Assembly (NCBI GenBank): GCA_035934385.1
Contig: DASYXY010000008.1
Coordinates: forward strand, 70,112-134,111
Direction of reading: 5' to 3'
Origin: CF-118 sp035934385
Lineage (GTDB): Bacteria > Chloroflexota > Dormibacteria > Dormibacterales > Dormibacteraceae
DNA: 64,000 nt
Part shown: positions 43,801 through 49,800 of the stretch, one piece after another
Position numbering within the stretch: position 1 is the first letter of the stretch
How the letters are laid out: every line of letters starts with the position of its first letter
Made by a program: the position numbers and the translations under genes
The notes under the pieces: generated by a model
What the model was told of the DNA's origin: nothing
The model's input: only the letters and a program-made list of their open reading frames with translations
Database searches by the model: none

Positions 43801-46800
43801 CACCAAGCCGTTCCCGACGCAGCTCGGCAACGGGACGCCTGACTTCATCTTCCCGGTCGCGGACACGTTCAAGTACGCCGGCAACAACGTCCTCGACGCG
43901 AGCGCGGACTTCCCGATCGCGCCTCTGTCGCTGACATCGGTGCCGAATGTGGGCGTGCCCGAAGGCCAGGTGCCGAGCGTCGGCGTGGTCCTGTACGGCG
44001 GCCCGGGCAACAACACGATCTACGGCAGCCAGGCGCCTGACTTCATCGCCGGCGGCTCTGGCAACACCACCGTTTACGGCGAGCGCGGCAACAACCAGAT
44101 CCTTGGAAGCGACGGCATCAACGTCGACGTGATCACGCGCGCGATCAGCTTCCCGACGAACAACTCGAGCGCTTACCCGAACGCGGACACGCTGATCTGC
44201 GGCCAGACGCCGCCGACCTGCAACAACCTGATCTACGGCAACACGCCCGGCGCCGGCGAGGTCGTCACCGACCGCTTCGCCGACTACAACAACGTGATCT
44301 TCGGCGCGGACGGCATTCTCAGCCAGGACACGCAGGAGGCCACCGTCGGCGTCATCGGGAACACCGCGCCGTACCTGTCGCACATGGTTGGCGGGCTCGT
44401 ACTCGCATCCAACCAGTCGACTGGCTTCGCGACCCTGACCTGCCCGACCACAGCGGCGTGCTTCACGACCGCCGATGTCGGCCAGGCCGTCCAGGACAGC
44501 TACGGGTTCCTGGGCGCGGGCACCACTATCACGGCCATCGCTGTCGATCTCGTGACCGGCCGCACCTTCGCGACCCTGTCGCGCAACGCGCTGAATGCTG
44601 CGTCGGCGACCGGTCTCACCGTGACCGTCTTCAACACGCGCACGGTCACCGTGATGCTGACCGCCAACCCGCCGAGCACCGCCCTCGTGTTCAACATCCC
44701 GGCTGCGACGCTGACATGTATCACGCCCAATCCGTGCTTCAACCAGAGTGACGTCGGCCTGGTCGTCACCGACTTGGTCGGCCCACTGAGCAACGTCAAC
44801 CTCTCCGCGGGCACCGTGATCTACTCGGTGAACACCGCCGGCACGGTCGCGACACTGACGCGGAACGCAGTCGCCGGGTCGGTCAGCTCGCTCAACGTCA
44901 TCGTCGGGCCGCCGCACGGCTACTGCCGGCCGTTGGGCGCGATCTCCAACAGCCCCGGTTACTGCCAGCCGAGCGGGACAACCTCGTGGGGCGACAACCG
45001 CGTCGAGAAGATCATGACGACGGGCGACATCACCGCCGTCGCGTCGACGCGGCCGCAGAACCACGGCAACGACACCCTCTACGGGTCTGGCGGCGACAGC
45101 GTCCTGATCGGCGGCGATGGCACCGACAACATCCAGGGCGGCCCGGGTCGCAACCTGATCGTCGGCGGCAGCGTCCAGCTGTACCGCGGCGCCGGCACCA
45201 TGGCCCTGGTGCCCGACCCCAACACTCACCTGTTCAACTACACGAACCCGCGGTTCCAGGACCTAGGCGGGCCCGTCGGCACGGTCATCTACAACTCGTG
45301 CACCTATGGGACCTGCGCCCTGAACAGCAACGGCACGTTGAGCGACAACGCCACGTTCGGTCAGTCGATGAACGACAACACACCTCAGTGCGACCCGACC
45401 GGCCATGCCTGGTGGAGCGATTTCCTGTCCAACGCGGGTAACGCGGGCATGCTCGGCACGCCAAGCTGCAAGGCCGGCACCGGCCAGATCGGCATCACGC
45501 TATCGGCTCCGGTCGGCACCCCTGGCTGGCCAATCGACCTGCAGGACTCGCCGTACAAGGGCGCCGACTACATTGCCGGCGGGCCTGGCAGCGGCTACAT
45601 CTTCGGCGAGTCCAACAACAACATCATCCAGGCGCACGGCTCGATCGACATCGTCCACCCGACGGTCAATGGCAGCTCGCTAGCCAACCAGATGGCCTCG
45701 AATCTCGAGACTGTAGGCGACCCGTACGCCGGGGCTTCGGCCTGCTCGTTCGCTGGCTTCTACCTCGGCGACCGCGTGGGCGCGTGCCGGAACACCGGGG
45801 CGAGCGACGCACTGCCTGTCGACCCGACCCAGCCGCTGCGTCTGAACCCGTCGCTCGACAACTACCTGCCGCTCGAGTACGCGCTGTCCGCAGGCTTCAC
45901 GATCACCGGCCACACGCTGGTACGCAACGACGGGCTGCAGTGGGCCGACGCGGGCTTCGCGGTCGGTCAGACGGTCTCGGTCGGCACCAACGCCGGCAAC
46001 GCGGCTCCGGCCGGGGTTGTTACAGCGATCAGCCTGGATGGGCTGACGATGACCGTGAGCGGCCTCCCGACCGGGACCTACGTCGCCGCAACCGACGGCG
46101 AGTCCTACGTCGAAGGCGGGCGCGGCAACAACACGATCTTCGCCAACCAGGGCCAGAACGACATCGTCGGCGGCAACTCCGACCTGTTCAGCCTCAAGGC
46201 TCCGGCCCAGCGCGCCAGCGGGTCGAACCTGATCTTCGGCGGCTCGGGCAGCAATGTCGGCTACGGCGACTGCACGAACTCTTCGTTTGACACGCTGAAC
46301 CTGATGCCGGGCACCAACGAGTGCTTCACCTCGGCGAACGGCCACGCCCACGACTCCAACGTCCTGACCGCCAACAACGCGGACGTCATCCGCCTGATTG
46401 GCACCAAGGGGACTTACGGCGCGGGCAACGGCGTCGCCACCTTCAACTTCACCCCTGGTGGCGGGCAGCCCGCGGGCGCCTACTTGAACTTCAACTACGA
46501 CCTCGCCGGCTACCCGAACGCCACCGAGCGGATCATCGCCCGGGCCGTCAAGCCGCTTGACAACACGCCGGGTGGTCCCGACCTTGCCGGCCAGGCGCCT
46601 GTCATCAATGGCGGCGTCCTCGTCTCGGGCGGTCCGCTCGTCACGGGCACCAAGGCGACCAACCTCGTCGGCGACATCGGCGGCAACCCGGTGCCGGCCG
46701 GCTGGGGCAACAACGGCGAGCCCGCAGGCACCCTGCAGCAGGGCTCGGAGATCCACGCCGAGAGCGGTGACGCGTTCATCTACGGCGGCCCGGCCGACGA

Positions 46801-49800
46801 CATGATCTTCGGCGGCGCCCAGAACGACACGATCATCCTGGGCTACGGCGACAATTGGGTCTCGGGTGGGCGCGGCGACCAGTGCATCATCGGCGGCGGC
46901 GGTCGCTGCCTCACCAGCCGCAATGGCTCGAGTGAGCCGCTCTATGGCATCGCTGCGATTCCGGCGTCCAGCACGACGACGTCGTTCCTGAACCAGCTGA
47001 TCACGACGCCGGGCAACGTCCAGCGCGCGACCATCAACGTGGGCGGCGCGCTGAACTACGCCGCGATGCTGTACCCGTACAACTGGGACCCGTCAACGTA
47101 CGTGGCCCCGGGTGTCTCCAGCGGCAACCCGACCTACTCGACGAACTGCAAAGAGAACAAGACCTGCCCGACCTACATCACCGTGTACGGGCACAACATC
47201 ATCTACGGCGGTTGGGGCAACGGCGTGACTCACGGCGGGCCGGGCAACTCCGCGATCTCGGGCGCTGAAGCCCCGACATTGGGCTACTCCGACAACTTCA
47301 ACCTGTTCGGAAAGGGCGTCACCGCGAACGAGGCGGGATACCTCGCCAACGGAGCCACTGACACCAACCCGACCGATTACGTCATCAACACGGCGGCCAT
47401 CGAGAGCGACTTCTTCCACCCGTACAACCCGGGCAACGCCGCGGGCTTCGAGCCGGTCGCCGATCCACCGAACGGCAACGCGGGCCGCGCCTTCAACATC
47501 GGTAAGTCGCTGTACTTCAACGCCGAGGACCCGCGGCGCCAGATCCAGCTGTTCCCAGGTCCGGGGGTGTTCGATACGAACATCGCGACGGACGGCTTTA
47601 CGACGGTTGGTGGCTTCAACCCGCTCGACTGCGAATTCGGCGGCACCTCGATCGCCGGTGCCTGCGCCGACTCGACCAAGAAGGGCCTGCCGTTCTTCAT
47701 GACCTTCAACCCGTTCGGCGGGCCGCGGTTCGACCCGAACCAGCCCATCGACACGACTTGGAACGCAGCGACCGGCACCTTCCAGCCTGACCCCGTCACG
47801 GGCGACAAGGCCCTGTTCGGCGACCTGGGCAACGACTACATCGTCGCCGGCATGGGCCGGGTCCGGGTCTGGGGCGGCTGGGGCAACGACCTCATCGACC
47901 TGCGTGCCGACACGACAGTCGACAACGGCCTTAACGACATGCCCGTGCCGAACTCGCACAACTCGGCAGGCTCGCCGGCCTGGGAGGCGCTGGCCTACGG
48001 CGGCGCGGGCCAGGACATCTACTTCGCGGGCACAGGCGGAGACCGCCTGGTCGACTGGGTCGGCAACCACAACAGCTACTACGTGCCGTTCTCGCAGTTC
48101 GGCATGCCGGCGGTCAGCCGCACGCTGATGCCGTTCCTGCCCGAGTTCCTGTACGCGCTGTCCAAGAGCGACGGTGCCGATCAGACCCTCGGGCCGCGGA
48201 CTGACGCGTTCTGCGCAGCCAACCCGTCGACCGGCGCCTGCGTCGACTTCCCGACCTACAGCGGCGCGCCCGCCCGCAACGGCGAACCCTTCGGCGAGCT
48301 GGGCCTGGTCCTGCAGCACGACCTCGCCTGGCACCAGCAGAGCGGCCCGCCGTTCAACGAGATGCCTGAGAACCTTGGCGGCACAGGGATCGACGTCGCC
48401 AAGACGGCCAACGTGCTGGCATTCAACTCGCCTGGCACGTGCGACTACCTGAGCGAGATGAGCTCTTGCTCCGGGCCGGCAGTTCTCTCGCTGGCGAACG
48501 GCGCCGGCGTCAACCTGCCGTCCGGGACCAACACACCAGGGGCTGGCTCAGCGCCTCTGCAGGTCACGGGCACGCCAGGCGCGACGGTCACCTACTCGGT
48601 TACCGAAGGCACCTTGTACAAAATCACCGGCAGCGGCGTTATCGGCGCGACCGGGAGGTTCGGCACTAGCGTCGACGTCTCGACCTGGCCAGATGGCACG
48701 ATCACCGTCACAGCAACACTCACGGCCAACGGTCACACGACGACGCTGACCGGAACCATGGGCAAGAACAGCGTGGCGCCGCCGGCGCCTACCGCGAGCG
48801 CGCCGGTGTGGGCGAACATCGCCAACGCTTCCATCTACAACGTGACGGTCACCGGCCAGGTCGGGTCGATCGCCGATGTCGTGATCAATGACGGTCAGCT
48901 GCCCATCGCCAACCAGTCGAACGGGATGGACTTCGTCGGCTCCACCGGCACCGTGGTCGTGCCGATCGACGTCACCGGCCTGGTGGATGGACCTCTGACG
49001 ATATCGGTGAGCCTGACCAATGGGGCGGGCAACAGCTACGCTACGACCTTCACCGTGTTGAAGGACACAGTGGCGCCTCCGCTAACGGTGTCGGCGTCGC
49101 CCTACATCAACATTGCAAACGTGAGCACCTACCAGCCGGTCTTCACCGGAGAGGCCGATGGGACCGTCAGCTACACGATCACCGACGGCACCACGACGCT
49201 CAGCGGCAGCAAGTTCTTCAACGGCAGCACCAAGTGGCAGCCGAGTATGGTCCTCACATCACTCAAGAACGGACCGGTCACGCTGACTGTGACCGAGACG
49301 GACCCGGCAGGCAACCCGACCGTGGTCGTGACGCACCTGGTCAAGGACACGGTGGCGCCATCTGGTTCGTTCGCGATGGCCGGCACGACGATCAACGGTG
49401 TCGTCGCCACTACCAATCCGGCGTTGTCGATCACCCCTGCCTTCACGGCGACTTCGGGCATCGCCTCGGTCCTGTACTCCGTGAATGGCGGCTTGTCTTA
49501 TGCCGCCACCGCGGTGCTACCGAGCGTCGACGGGCTGTACACGGTCACAGCGCTGGTGACGAGCAACTCCGGCAACACCGCGACGTTCAGCAGGCAGGTG
49601 CGGCTAGACCGCAGTGGACCAGCAGTCACGTACTCGATTACGGCTCCCACGAACGCGGGCGCCTACGACGTCGGCAAGCCCGTGACGCTGACCTTCAGCG
49701 CCAGCGATGTGGACAACGTCGCGTCTACCACGGCGGTGCTTGACGGCACAACCGCCGTTACGAGCGGAGTTGCCTTCAACACCGAGAAGCTGTCGGCCGG

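Noticed and set aside
43996..48065. RTX toxin (pore-forming or enzymatic)
   Set aside because: Only the glycine-rich repeats are present. There is no hydrophobic pore region, acyltransferase neighbour or T1SS genes nearby.
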